From VFKE01 sp043758025 (GTDB lineage Bacteria > Verrucomicrobiota > Verrucomicrobiia > Verrucomicrobiales > Verrucomicrobiaceae): a stretch of 12,374 nucleotides of DNA. Shown here in pieces: positions 1 to 8,600 of this stretch; position 1 is the first letter of the stretch; every line of letters starts with the position of its first letter. The position numbers and the translations under genes are program-made. The notes under the pieces are model-generated. The model had not been told where the DNA came from and did no database searches. It was given only the letters and a program-made list of their open reading frames with translations. The stretch spans positions 1-12,374 of the forward strand of contig JAYVOH010000161.1 of the NCBI GenBank assembly GCA_043758025.1. Reading direction: 5' to 3'.

Positions 1-1
1 C

Positions 2-205
2 ACCAGCCGCGACGTGAAGGACGGCAAGGCCGACCACATCACCCGCGAGCCCGAGCAGGTCAAAGCCTTCCGCGACACCTGGCGCGACGGCATCCACAGT
101 TATCTAACTTACTTGCGAGATAGGCTAACTGTAGCTCGCGACTTACTCACGGATTCGGGATCTATCTTCGTGCAGATCGGCGAGCAACGAAAAATGAGCG
201 ATTGA
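2..205 (+). pseudogene. Beta-class DNA adenine methyltransferase (Type III Mod-like), internal fragment with premature stop
   Basis: The frame is open from the window edge with no start codon of its own, so the N-terminus, including the expected catalytic DPPY motif, lies off-window. The encoded segment (DVKDGK, then EPEQVKAFRDTW, GIHSYLTYLRDRL, then GSIFVQIGEQ) matches the conserved stretch following DPPY in Mod-like site-specific N6-adenine methyltransferases, where family members normally continue as QIGDENVH. Here it instead ends after a short unrelated tail (RKMSD) at a TGA. The C-terminal SAM-binding motif is absent from this fragment but appears about 12 kb downstream, at the right edge. 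Codon use changes abruptly near position 100, from about 68% GC in bases 1-100 to about 48% in bases 101-200 by hand count, although the protein similarity continues without a break. The stop codon lies in the -35 element of the next operon. It is almost certainly non-functional as a methyltransferase. The family is clear; whether it was Type III Mod or an orphan enzyme is not. Confidence 0.85.
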
Positions 206-230
206 CGAAGCATCCGTCTCGATATATAGT
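202..230 (+). promoter_or_regulatory. Sigma70-type promoter for the defence operon
   Basis: A TTGACG box (202-207) and a TATAGT box (225-230) are separated by exactly 17 bases, and each differs from the housekeeping consensus at one position. Transcription would begin near 237, giving a leader of about 20 bases before the ATG at 258. The surrounding stretch is AT-rich in an otherwise GC-rich region. The -35 box overlaps the stop codon of the truncated methyltransferase. There is no other strong promoter candidate upstream of the operon. This is assigned by sequence pattern only. Confidence 0.65.
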
Positions 231-238
231 CCTATATA
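223..238. promoter_or_regulatory. Inverted repeat over the -10 region, candidate operator
   Basis: TATATAG and CTATATA form a perfect 7-base inverted repeat around a 2-base centre (TC). The repeat overlaps the -10 box and the predicted transcription start, where a bound repressor would block RNA polymerase. The downstream gene begins with an XRE-type HTH domain, a fold that typically binds short palindromes as a dimer, so autoregulation is the natural hypothesis. AT-rich palindromes can arise by chance, and no second copy was seen. Confidence 0.45.
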
Positions 239-257
239 GCACGTAAAAGAATTTTTA

Positions 258-3200
258 ATGACTCAAGAATCCATCAAAGACTTGCGACTGCAACTCGGCC
301 TGAGCCAGCAGGCTTTCGCAGTGCTTTTGGGGGTGACTTTCGCCACGGTAAACCGCTGGGAGAACGGGAAGGCGAGGCCGCAGAAAGACCGCATCGAGCG
401 CATCAAGGCGCTGATTCGCGGCCGGGACACGTCCGTTGTGGCGGAGCCCGCGCAGCAATGGCTGATCCCGCCCCGTCTGGACTTCGAGGGAAATCCCCAG
501 GCGATCAAGCTCGTGGTGGACGCCTGCCGCTTGCAAAACGGGCACCTGTTCAACAAAGCCTTCGGCCTGGAACTCTCCCGCGTGGTGCCGCTGCCGCATC
601 AGCGGATTGCGGTTTATGAGCACATGCTTCCGCAGAATCCATTGCGGTATCTGCTCGCCGATGACGCCGGCGCTGGCAAAACGATCATGACCGGCCTCTA
701 CATCCGGGAAATGATCAACCGCGGGCGCATGAAGCGCGTCGTAATTTGCGCTCCTGCGGGATTGACGTGGAACTGGCGGCGCGAGCTGCGGCACTTCTTC
801 GATTTGGAGTTCACCATTCTGCGTGGCGCTGATTTTCAGAAAGCTGATCCGCTGCGCGAGCCTGGCAAAAATCTTTTCATCATCAGCGTGGACACCGCCG
901 CGATGGACTCGGTGAAGGAGAAGCTGACCGCGCCCGATCTGGAGCCGTTCGATCTCGTGGTCTTCGATGAAGCACACAAACTCTCCTGGACGGACTCAAA
1001 GAGGGCGGACACCAAGACAAAGCGCTATCGCCTTGCGGAAGCGCTGAGTGATTCATGCACCCATCTGCTCCTGCTCACAGCCACACCGCACATGGGCAAA
1101 CCGTTTCCCTACTTCGCGCTGTGGCGTCTGCTCGACAGGAAAGTTTTCTCAACAATGGAAGCTCTGCGCGCCGTGACCCCCGACAAACGCCGCCGTTATT
1201 TCATCCGCCGTCTCAAAGAGGAAATGGTGGATTACCAGGGGCAGGCAATCTACAAGCCGCGCCTTTGCCAGACGATCAACTTCAAGCTCACCGAAGATGA
1301 GCGGGCGTTCTACGATGCAGCCACGGAGTATCTGAAATGGAGCTACGACACCAACAAGAACATCAACAAGAACGCCGCCGCGATGGTGGTGGCCGTGTTT
1401 CAGCGTCGGCTCGCAAGCTCGGCTCATGCCATGATGGAATCGCTCAAGCGCCGTCGTGAGAAGCTGCTTGCGGCAGAGAAACCGAAAGCTCAGCTTTCCT
1501 TGGAACGCATCGGTTCCTTCCTCGACACCAGCACTGCGGACGAAGGCGAAAGCGAGGGCGGAAGGGAAGGGGATGAGACGGTGGAAGACGCCGCGCTTGC
1601 ACTCGCACAACCTGCGGGCAAGCAGCTTGAAAAGGAACTCGAATACATCGATCACGTCATCTCCCTGGGCGATGCCGTCAAAAAATCGCAGCAGGAAGCG
1701 AAGTTCATCAAGCTGCGTGAACTGATCGAGTCCGCGGAGTTTCATCATCAGCAACTTCTGATCTTCACAGAGCACCGCGACACGCTGGAGTATTTGCGGC
1801 AGCGGTTTGAAGCCCTCGGCTACACGGGGCAAATCTGCTCGATTCACGGTGCGATGGATGTCGAGGAAAGAGAATCACAGCGCCTCTTCTTCATGCCGCC
1901 TCAAGAGCGGAGACGGCAATCCCTGCCGAATCCCGATGCGCCACACGCGCGCATGATGCTCGCCACGGATGCGGCGGGGGAAGGTCTGAACATGCAGTTC
2001 GCCTGGGTGATGGTGAACTATGACATTCCGTGGAATCCGGCGCGACTGGAGCAGCGCATGGGGCGGCTGCACCGGTTCGGACAAATGCATGATGAGGTCC
2101 GCATCTTCAATCTCGTAGCGGAAGGCACGCGCGAAGGCGACGTGCTGACCACGTTGCTCGCCAAGCTGGAAGAAGCGCGCAAAGACCTCTGCACCGACAA
2201 AGTGTTTGATGTCATCGGCCAGCAATTGCAGGAAATCTCCCTGCGCGATTTGATGCGCGACTCACTCTTTGAAAACGCGCCCTACTCCGCACAGAAGAAA
2301 CTCGACTCGCTCCTCGCGACACAAAGGCTGCGGGCCACGGTCGAGGAGCAACGCAAGCAGGCATCGGCCTTCGGCGACGTTGCCCAGCGGCTCGGGCAGC
2401 TCAACAACGAGATCCAGTTGGAGAACTTCAACCGGCTCCTTCCGGCCTACGTGCAAAACTTCGTGGAGCACGCGGCACCGCTTCTGGGGGTGAAAATCGA
2501 GGGCGACGTGGCGACGGTCGCGCGAATCGGCATAGCGAACAGCAACGGACAATGGCTCCGGACACTCGGCGCGGACATGCCGGACGGCTTGCCGGACTTT
2601 ATCACAGTGCGCCGTGACGCTCAGGTTCCTGACGTTGATCCGAAACGCATTTCATTTCTCCGCCCTGGGGACCGCATCTTTGACGGGCTTTGCGCGGAAA
2701 CCCTCGCACGCTTCACGGCGGACGTGGAGCGCGGGGGGATCTTCTGCGATCCGGGCGCGCAAGCTCCCTACTTCCTCGCGGTTTATCTGTGCCAGGTGGG
2801 TTGCGGCGACTCCGGTGGAAAGAAAGGCCGCTCTGACTTGTTCGACAAGCGATTGATCGCCCTGCGCTGGGACGGGCGCGGAGAGTTTGAACCCTGCGGC
2901 ACGAATCATCTGCTCGCCTTGCAGGAGGCTCCGCGTTCCCTGGTCTGGAAAGCCGGGACGCTGCTAGTGAATCCAGAGGATCAAGTGTCACGCGCAGACA
3001 GCTATGCGCGTTCTCTTGCGGAAAGCACCATCCTCCAGCAAATTCGCGCAACAATGCGCGCGGGAGCCACAACTCGGGTCCAGGATTTGATTCGCGGCTA
3101 CGACTTCCGCGGCGGCGAACTCGCGGAACGTCGGGCTGATCTCTCCCGCCGCGTGCGGTCGGGGGACAATGAAGCCGCGCCTGATCTCGATGTGGTAAAG

Positions 3201-3719
3201 GAGGAGCAATCCCGGCTTGATGCAGAAAAAGCGGAAGCGCTGATGTTTGAAGAACGACGCGCGGAGCTTGCGGAAATTGCACGCATGGAGCGGGTTGCCG
3301 TGGCCGTCGTCGTTCCTGATCCCACGCCGGAAGCCCGTGAAGCCTACGACAAGGACATCGAGGCCATCGCCATGCGGATCGCCAAGAACTACGAGATAGA
3401 CCGCTATCAGGCAAAAGTGGTGGACGTGTCCTCACCCGTGTTGGCGAACGGCTACGACCTGCAAAGCCACCGGCCCAGCGGCGACAAGATTGCCATCGAG
3501 GTCAAGGGCCGCGCCGGTCGCGGCGTCGTGCATCTCACCGACAACGAATGGCCCACAGCGGCAAACCTGCGCGACAAATACTGGCTCTACGTCGTGTTTG
3601 ACTGCGCCACGGAGCCGAAACTTTTCCGCGTGTGCGATCCGATCCGGCTCGCATTCAAAACCCGCACCACGTTCTCACTGAACGCGGGCGAAATCCTCAA
3701 AGAAGCAGAGCCATCCTGA
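258..3719 (+). CDS. SNF2-type helicase with N-terminal XRE HTH and C-terminal DUF3883/NOV_C domain
   Basis: This is a predicted ATP-dependent DNA translocase of 1153 residues and the helicase component of the cluster. Residues 5-55 form an XRE-like HTH (LSQQAF, then TVNRWENGKARP). The motor follows: motif I DDAGAGKT (135-142), DEAH box (237-240), motif III TATPH (274-278), motif V ATDAAGEGLN (569-578) and motif VI QRMGRLHRFGQ (599-609) with the expected arginines. An acidic low-complexity linker (428-444) separates the RecA-like lobes. A charged, probably coiled-coil stretch lies near 1000-1045. The C-terminus resembles DUF3883/NOV_C, with D1067 (NGYDL) and E1081-V-K1083 (IEVKG), a PD-(D/E)xK-like arrangement that could be nucleolytic. 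Similar helicases occur in helicase-methylase-ATPase clusters and in class 1 DISARM (DrmD-like). The ATG gives a complete HTH; its ribosome binding site is weak. Helicase identity is firm; nuclease and regulatory roles are inferred. Confidence 0.9.
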   Translation: MTQESIKDLRLQLGLSQQAFAVLLGVTFATVNRWENGKARPQKDRIERIKALIRGRDTSVVAEPAQQWLIPPRLDFEGNPQAIKLVVDACRLQNGHLFNKAFGLELSRVVPLPHQRIAVYEHMLPQNPLRYLLADDAGAGKTIMTGLYIREMINRGRMKRVVICAPAGLTWNWRRELRHFFDLEFTILRGADFQKADPLREPGKNLFIISVDTAAMDSVKEKLTAPDLEPFDLVVFDEAHKLSWTDSKRADTKTKRYRLAEALSDSCTHLLLLTATPHMGKPFPYFALWRLLDRKVFSTMEALRAVTPDKRRRYFIRRLKEEMVDYQGQAIYKPRLCQTINFKLTEDERAFYDAATEYLKWSYDTNKNINKNAAAMVVAVFQRRLASSAHAMMESLKRRREKLLAAEKPKAQLSLERIGSFLDTSTADEGESEGGREGDETVEDAALALAQPAGKQLEKELEYIDHVISLGDAVKKSQQEAKFIKLRELIESAEFHHQQLLIFTEHRDTLEYLRQRFEALGYTGQICSIHGAMDVEERESQRLFFMPPQERRRQSLPNPDAPHARMMLATDAAGEGLNMQFAWVMVNYDIPWNPARLEQRMGRLHRFGQMHDEVRIFNLVAEGTREGDVLTTLLAKLEEARKDLCTDKVFDVIGQQLQEISLRDLMRDSLFENAPYSAQKKLDSLLATQRLRATVEEQRKQASAFGDVAQRLGQLNNEIQLENFNRLLPAYVQNFVEHAAPLLGVKIEGDVATVARIGIANSNGQWLRTLGADMPDGLPDFITVRRDAQVPDVDPKRISFLRPGDRIFDGLCAETLARFTADVERGGIFCDPGAQAPYFLAVYLCQVGCGDSGGKKGRSDLFDKRLIALRWDGRGEFEPCGTNHLLALQEAPRSLVWKAGTLLVNPEDQVSRADSYARSLAESTILQQIRATMRAGATTRVQDLIRGYDFRGGELAERRADLSRRVRSGDNEAAPDLDVVKEEQSRLDAEKAEALMFEERRAELAEIARMERVAVAVVVPDPTPEAREAYDKDIEAIAMRIAKNYEIDRYQAKVVDVSSPVLANGYDLQSHRPSGDKIAIEVKGRAGRGVVHLTDNEWPTAANLRDKYWLYVVFDCATEPKLFRVCDPIRLAFKTRTTFSLNAGEILKEAEPS

Positions 3720-3753
3720 AAACCCAAGACAACAAACCGCAACCAACGTCGCC

Positions 3754-5619
3754 ATGTCGCATCTTACCAGATTCAAAATTCAGCACTTCCGACAGTTTGA
3801 AAACATTGTCACTGTGTCATTGCGCCCTATCACGATGCTCATCGGTGCCAACAACAGTGGTAAGAGCACCATCCTTCAAGCCCTGAACGTGTTTCAGTTT
3901 TGCATGGAGAACTGTCTTGTTCAGAATGGTGAGAGCGGAAAAAAGCTTGCCTTGAGAAAACAAAACGTTGGCCCCGACGATATTGGTCGGTTGCCCATCG
4001 CCAGTCCGATGGATCTCTGGCCGAACGGACGCACTTCAAAACCCGTCGTGCTCACAGCCACCTATCAGGACGGCACCGAGCTGAAGTTTGAGCTGTCACT
4101 CTCGCACAATCTTTTCAACATTTCCCCATCCATTTCGAACTGTCCGGATGAGCAGGCGTTCCTCACATCATTCCGCATTCAGTTTGTTCCAATTTTCTCG
4201 GGACTGCTGCCCAGGGAGGAGCTCCTCGCCGAGGTTTCCCGTAGCGAACGTGTTCGCGCCCAGCGCCACGGGGAGATCGTTCGCAATCTGTTGCTCGACT
4301 TGCGACAGAACCAAAAGACTCGATGGAAGCTGCTCGTTTCTTTGTTGCAGCGACTCTATCCTCAGGCCAGTCTGGATGTCACTCACGGCGAAAAGCGTGT
4401 TCTCAGCCCTTGGATTGACACGCTCTATCATGACAACATCCTCACAAAGGATCGCGATGTCATCACGTCCGGCTCCGGTTTTCACCAGGCCATGCAGATT
4501 TTCGTGGGTGTCCTGCAGCCAGGCATCTCTCTGGTGCTGCTGGATGAGCCCGACTCCCATCTTCATGCCCGGTTGCAGCACGAATTGATGCAAATCTTCG
4601 AGGAATTGGCGGAGAAGGAGAATCTTCAGTTCGTCATCGCCACCCATTCCCCTCACCTGCTGCGGGCCGCTCCTCCCGATTCCATTTTTGTCTGTCGCGA
4701 GGGCACGGTCGGTCCGCTGGCGAATACGCCTCAGCAATTGGAGATACTGGAACGCGTCGGGGCATTCGATCAGATGGAACTGGTGCCCCTGCTCCAGTCC
4801 GCGCGAGTGTGCTTTGTCGAAAGCTCGGAAGACCGCGACCGCCTCCGGTGGTTTGCCCAGAAGCACTTGGGAGATGCCAAGGCAGACCAGATATTTCGCG
4901 GGTTCTCGTTTCTCTTCACTCATCAGGAACCTGTATCCGCCCGGGTCACTACGCTTGCGCGCCAGGTCCGCGATCTGCTGACCTCCGCCCAGCGCGACTC
5001 AAACCTGCCGCAAAAAAGGCTCTCTGTTCTCGCCCTCGGGGATCGCGATTACCGGACCGAAACCGAAATCAAATCCGCCCGACGAAATCTGAAAAGTGCC
5101 GCTAAACAACCCAGTCACAACTTTGATTTCGCTCTCCAAGTCTGGACGCGTAACGAGTTGGAAAATTATCTCATAGATCTCTCCAATCTTAAATCTGCCG
5201 TTACTACCTGCGCCGAGAACCGGGGGAAAAAGGCCGAGTGGACCAAACTAGCGGCGGAGTTCGAAAAATACCACGCTGACCGCATTCAAGCCCAGAGGCA
5301 AGCCGTCACGGAGCGGATTGCTGACCTCATCCAAAACCAGGAGCGACAGCTTGCTGTCCAGAACGCCATGGAGAAAGCGCGTCAGCGGCTGGACGCGGAC
5401 TGGGGCGACGGTGTTGGCCATGTGGATGCGAAAATCCTCCTCTCCGAGCTTCGCAAATGGCTTCAAGACAAGGGCATCGCGTGCAACCTGCACCCTCGCG
5501 AGATCATCCAGGCGATGAAGGTAGTTCCTGACGATGTGCAGAAGTTCATCGCCGCCATGAAAAAGTTATCCACCCCCGCCCGAAGGGTTGCCCCCGCAGC
5601 CAAGAGAACGTCCTCTTGA
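3754..5619 (+). CDS. OLD-like AAA ATPase with TOPRIM nuclease domain
   Basis: This is a 621-residue predicted ATP-dependent endonuclease of the overcoming-lysogenization-defect type. The SMC/ABC-like ATPase half shows Walker A GANNSGKST (31-39), a signature-like SGSGFHQ (239-245), Walker B LVLLDEPDSH (260-269) and H-loop ATHSPH (296-301). A TOPRIM-like half follows: FVESSEDRD with E356, a GDRDY acidic pair (D430, D432), and NELENYL (467-473). In most relatives the first TOPRIM motif reads VEG; here serine replaces the glycine. A helical, charged C-terminus follows (about 500-580). The gene is 34 bases after the helicase gene and 72 before the methyltransferase gene, and I see no convincing Shine-Dalgarno. 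Hand-counted GC is 42-48% in several 60-base lines, against about 65% in the helicase, suggesting separate acquisition. Proteins of this type act as nuclease effectors in Gabija and retron systems; no GajB-like helicase or retron is present here. A role in phage DNA cleavage is inferred. Confidence 0.85.
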   Translation: MSHLTRFKIQHFRQFENIVTVSLRPITMLIGANNSGKSTILQALNVFQFCMENCLVQNGESGKKLALRKQNVGPDDIGRLPIASPMDLWPNGRTSKPVVLTATYQDGTELKFELSLSHNLFNISPSISNCPDEQAFLTSFRIQFVPIFSGLLPREELLAEVSRSERVRAQRHGEIVRNLLLDLRQNQKTRWKLLVSLLQRLYPQASLDVTHGEKRVLSPWIDTLYHDNILTKDRDVITSGSGFHQAMQIFVGVLQPGISLVLLDEPDSHLHARLQHELMQIFEELAEKENLQFVIATHSPHLLRAAPPDSIFVCREGTVGPLANTPQQLEILERVGAFDQMELVPLLQSARVCFVESSEDRDRLRWFAQKHLGDAKADQIFRGFSFLFTHQEPVSARVTTLARQVRDLLTSAQRDSNLPQKRLSVLALGDRDYRTETEIKSARRNLKSAAKQPSHNFDFALQVWTRNELENYLIDLSNLKSAVTTCAENRGKKAEWTKLAAEFEKYHADRIQAQRQAVTERIADLIQNQERQLAVQNAMEKARQRLDADWGDGVGHVDAKILLSELRKWLQDKGIACNLHPREIIQAMKVVPDDVQKFIAAMKKLSTPARRVAPAAKRTSS

Positions 5620-5691
5620 TCCAAGCTTCCTCCTGGCCTAAAAATAAAAGCTCTTATCACAGCGCACCAATCGCCAACCTGTCACGCCTGA

Positions 5692-8600
5692 ATGTCCACT
5701 GCTGCATCCGACAAACCACGCCTCATCGAAGTAGCGTTTCCGCTCAAGCAAGCCTCGCTTGCTTCGGTGCATGAAAAGAATGTGCGGCATGGGCACATCT
5801 CGACCCTGCATGTCTGGCCTGCGCGACGGCCGCTTGCAGCTTCTCGCGCGGCACTGCTGGCGACGTTGCTGCCTGATCCGGGGGATGCGGAGAAGCGCAA
5901 GGCGCTGTTGGATAAAATCGGGGGAACGGTCAGCACCAAGACCGTCAAAGACACCGACGCTGACGGGAATACATTCGAGGAGACAAAAGAGGTCGTCACC
6001 GGTGGAGTGCTCGTGTGGGGACAGGAGAACGCGCCTGAAATGAAGGAGTTTCGCCACTTGATCCGCGAAGCTTGCGGTGGGCACGCTCCGAAGGTGATTG
6101 ATCCATTTGCGGGCGGCGGAGCAATTCCGCTGGAAGCGATGCGCCTCGGTTGTGAGGTCACGGCAGCGGACATCAACCCCGTGGCCTGGTTTATCCAGAA
6201 ATGCACGTTGGAGTATTCGCAGCGTTTCGCGGGCAAAAAGTGGCCGCTACCCGACTTCGTGAAGGAGTGGCCGGACTTCATCGAGGACTTCCGCACAGGA
6301 AAGGTGAAAAAGCGAAGTGGCTCGAAGAAGCCGCATTTCAGCGATCCACAACAGACAAATTTTCTTGAGCTGCCAACCGCCGACCTTACATGGCATGTGC
6401 GCGCATGGGGTCGCTGGGTGAGGGAGAGGGCACGCCAAGACCTTGCGGCTCGTTATCCGACGATCAATGGGGAACCAACCGTCGCATACCTGTGGGCGAG
6501 AACCGCCCGCGATAAACAGACGGCAGGGCAAATCCCATTGCTCAAGACGTTCTGGATCTGCAAGAAGGCAGGCAGGCGAGTGGCTCTATTGCCGCTGCCG
6601 AGAGAGGACAAGAAAGGTGTCCGCTACCATCTGCTCACGGAGGATGCGCTGAAACAGCCTGCAAAGGTCGTCGAGGAACACGCAATTTTGCAACAGTGGG
6701 AAGTCACGCCAGAAAAACTGACGGAATTTTTGAACAAAGGAACGATGAATCGCGCGGGCGTGTGGAGTCCAGTCAGTGGGCGGCCAGGAATGATTTCTCT
6801 AACGATGGCCGACCTTCGTCGCCAGGGGCAGCAAGGCTTACAAGGATCTGAAATGACTTCGGTCATTGTCGAAGGTAAAATGCCTGGCGGAAATCGCTTC
6901 GTTAAAAAGTATCGGCTCCCTATTCAGCAAGAATTGGATGCAGCAACGGTCGATCCTGAATGCCTTCAAGCTGCCTTTGAAGGAATCCCGTTTGGCATGA
7001 TTGATGAGCAGCTCCCGCAAGGTGGCGGAAGTGGTGCAGGCAGGGCTTTTTCAGTGCCAAAATACGGGTTCAAGAAATGGAGAGAGGTTTTTTCTCCGCG
7101 TCAGTTGGTCGCACTGGCGACTTTCGTGAGACATATTCGCGAGGCCGGAAAGCTGCTGATCGAGAAAGATGAGATTCAGGGACAAGCCATTCTCGCCGGA
7201 TTGGTCTGTGGGTTTGATCGAATGCTCGATTTTAATTCGACGTTGCTGTCGTGGATACTGAGCGTGGAAGCCATCGGGCACACATTCGCGCGTTTTGCGC
7301 TGCCGATGACATGGGACTTCGCAGAGGCCGCGATGATCAATGATTGTCGTGGCGGATGGGGGATGTGCCTTGATGCCACGATGGAAGCCTTGGCAACTGC
7401 GATGGGGGCAGGTGGTGAGGGAACAATCACTCCGCGCATTGTTCGAGAAAATGCGGTTCACCAGAGTCAGGAGAAGATGGATTTGGTGCTCACCGATCCG
7501 CCTTACTACGACGCGATTCCTTACGCCGATCTCATGGATTTCTTCTACGTTTGGGATCGCCGCCTGATGCACGGTCTGATGCCAGAGGCATCTATGTTTG
7601 AGGCTGATGGTGCTCCGAAATGGGACTCAGAGAAGGGCGAGGGCGAATTGATCGAGGATGAATCACGACACGGCGGAAATAAAGAAGCCGCCAAACGGGC
7701 TTATGAGGAGGGCATGGGCAAAGCTTTTGCCCAAAGCCTCGCCAGCTTGAACGATGATGGCCGGTTGGTTGTTGTGTTTGCAAACAAAGAAGTGGCCGCA
7801 TGGGAGACACTTGTCGCTGCTCTCATTCGCGGCGGTGCCGTGGTAACGGGTAGCTGGCCGATTCAAACGGAACAAAGTGCGCGTATGCGCGCCCAATCCT
7901 CGGCGGCACTAGCATCGTCTGTCTGGATTGTCTGTCGAAAGCGTTCAAAGACGGCACAAGCAGGCTGGGAAGAAAACGTGTTCGACGCCATGCGTCGGAC
8001 TCTCTTTGAGCCACGCGACGCGCTCGGCGGTCGGAACATTCTTCAATACTACTTCGATCTCGGCATTCGCGGCCCGGACTTTCTCTGGGCGGCGTTGGGG
8101 CCAGCACTGGAAGCCTACAGCGCTCATCCGTTCGTGAAGAAAACAGCGGGTGGAATGCTTACCGTGCCGGAGTTCCTAAGCGAAGTGCGGAGACTCGTTC
8201 TGCATTTTGCGCTGGGCGAGCTACCGGGCTTCAAGGAGATCAGTCAACAAACTCAAGGCCGCGGGGAGAGCCTGGAGATTGATTCCGTAACGCAATACTA
8301 TCTGCTGCACCGCGCTTATTTCGGCCTGGAGGCCGCGCCCGCCGGTGCGTGTATCATGTATGCACAGGCGTGCGGCAGGAGTGAGAGCGAGTTGAAAATG
8401 GTGTGGCACGTCATCGAGCAGGGCGGCAAGTCGAAGGCTGGCCGTCCGAAATCGGAGGAACTGGAGGACGTAGCCGATGATGCGGGAGGTGAAAGCAAGG
8501 GCAATGAATTCCGGCTCGTGCCGTGGGAAGAACGCGCGCAGCGTGAGGAACTCGGCGAGACACGCGGCGGGTTGCCCGCGCCGCTCATTGACCGGCTGCA

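Noticed and set aside
198..206. Short shared CGATTGAC at 199-206 and 12367-12374 as a target-site duplication
   Set aside because: An eight-base match is weak, and the right copy lies about 100 bases inside conserved methyltransferase coding sequence, so it does not flank the island. Probably chance.
255..977. Long minus-strand open frame opposite the helicase N-terminus
   Set aside because: It lies wholly opposite a helicase gene with clear motifs, and its translation shows no recognisable domain. Such mirror frames are common in GC-rich coding DNA.
3754..5619. Gabija system
   Set aside because: The OLD-like protein resembles GajA in layout, but no UvrD-like GajB follows; the next gene is a DUF1156 methyltransferase.
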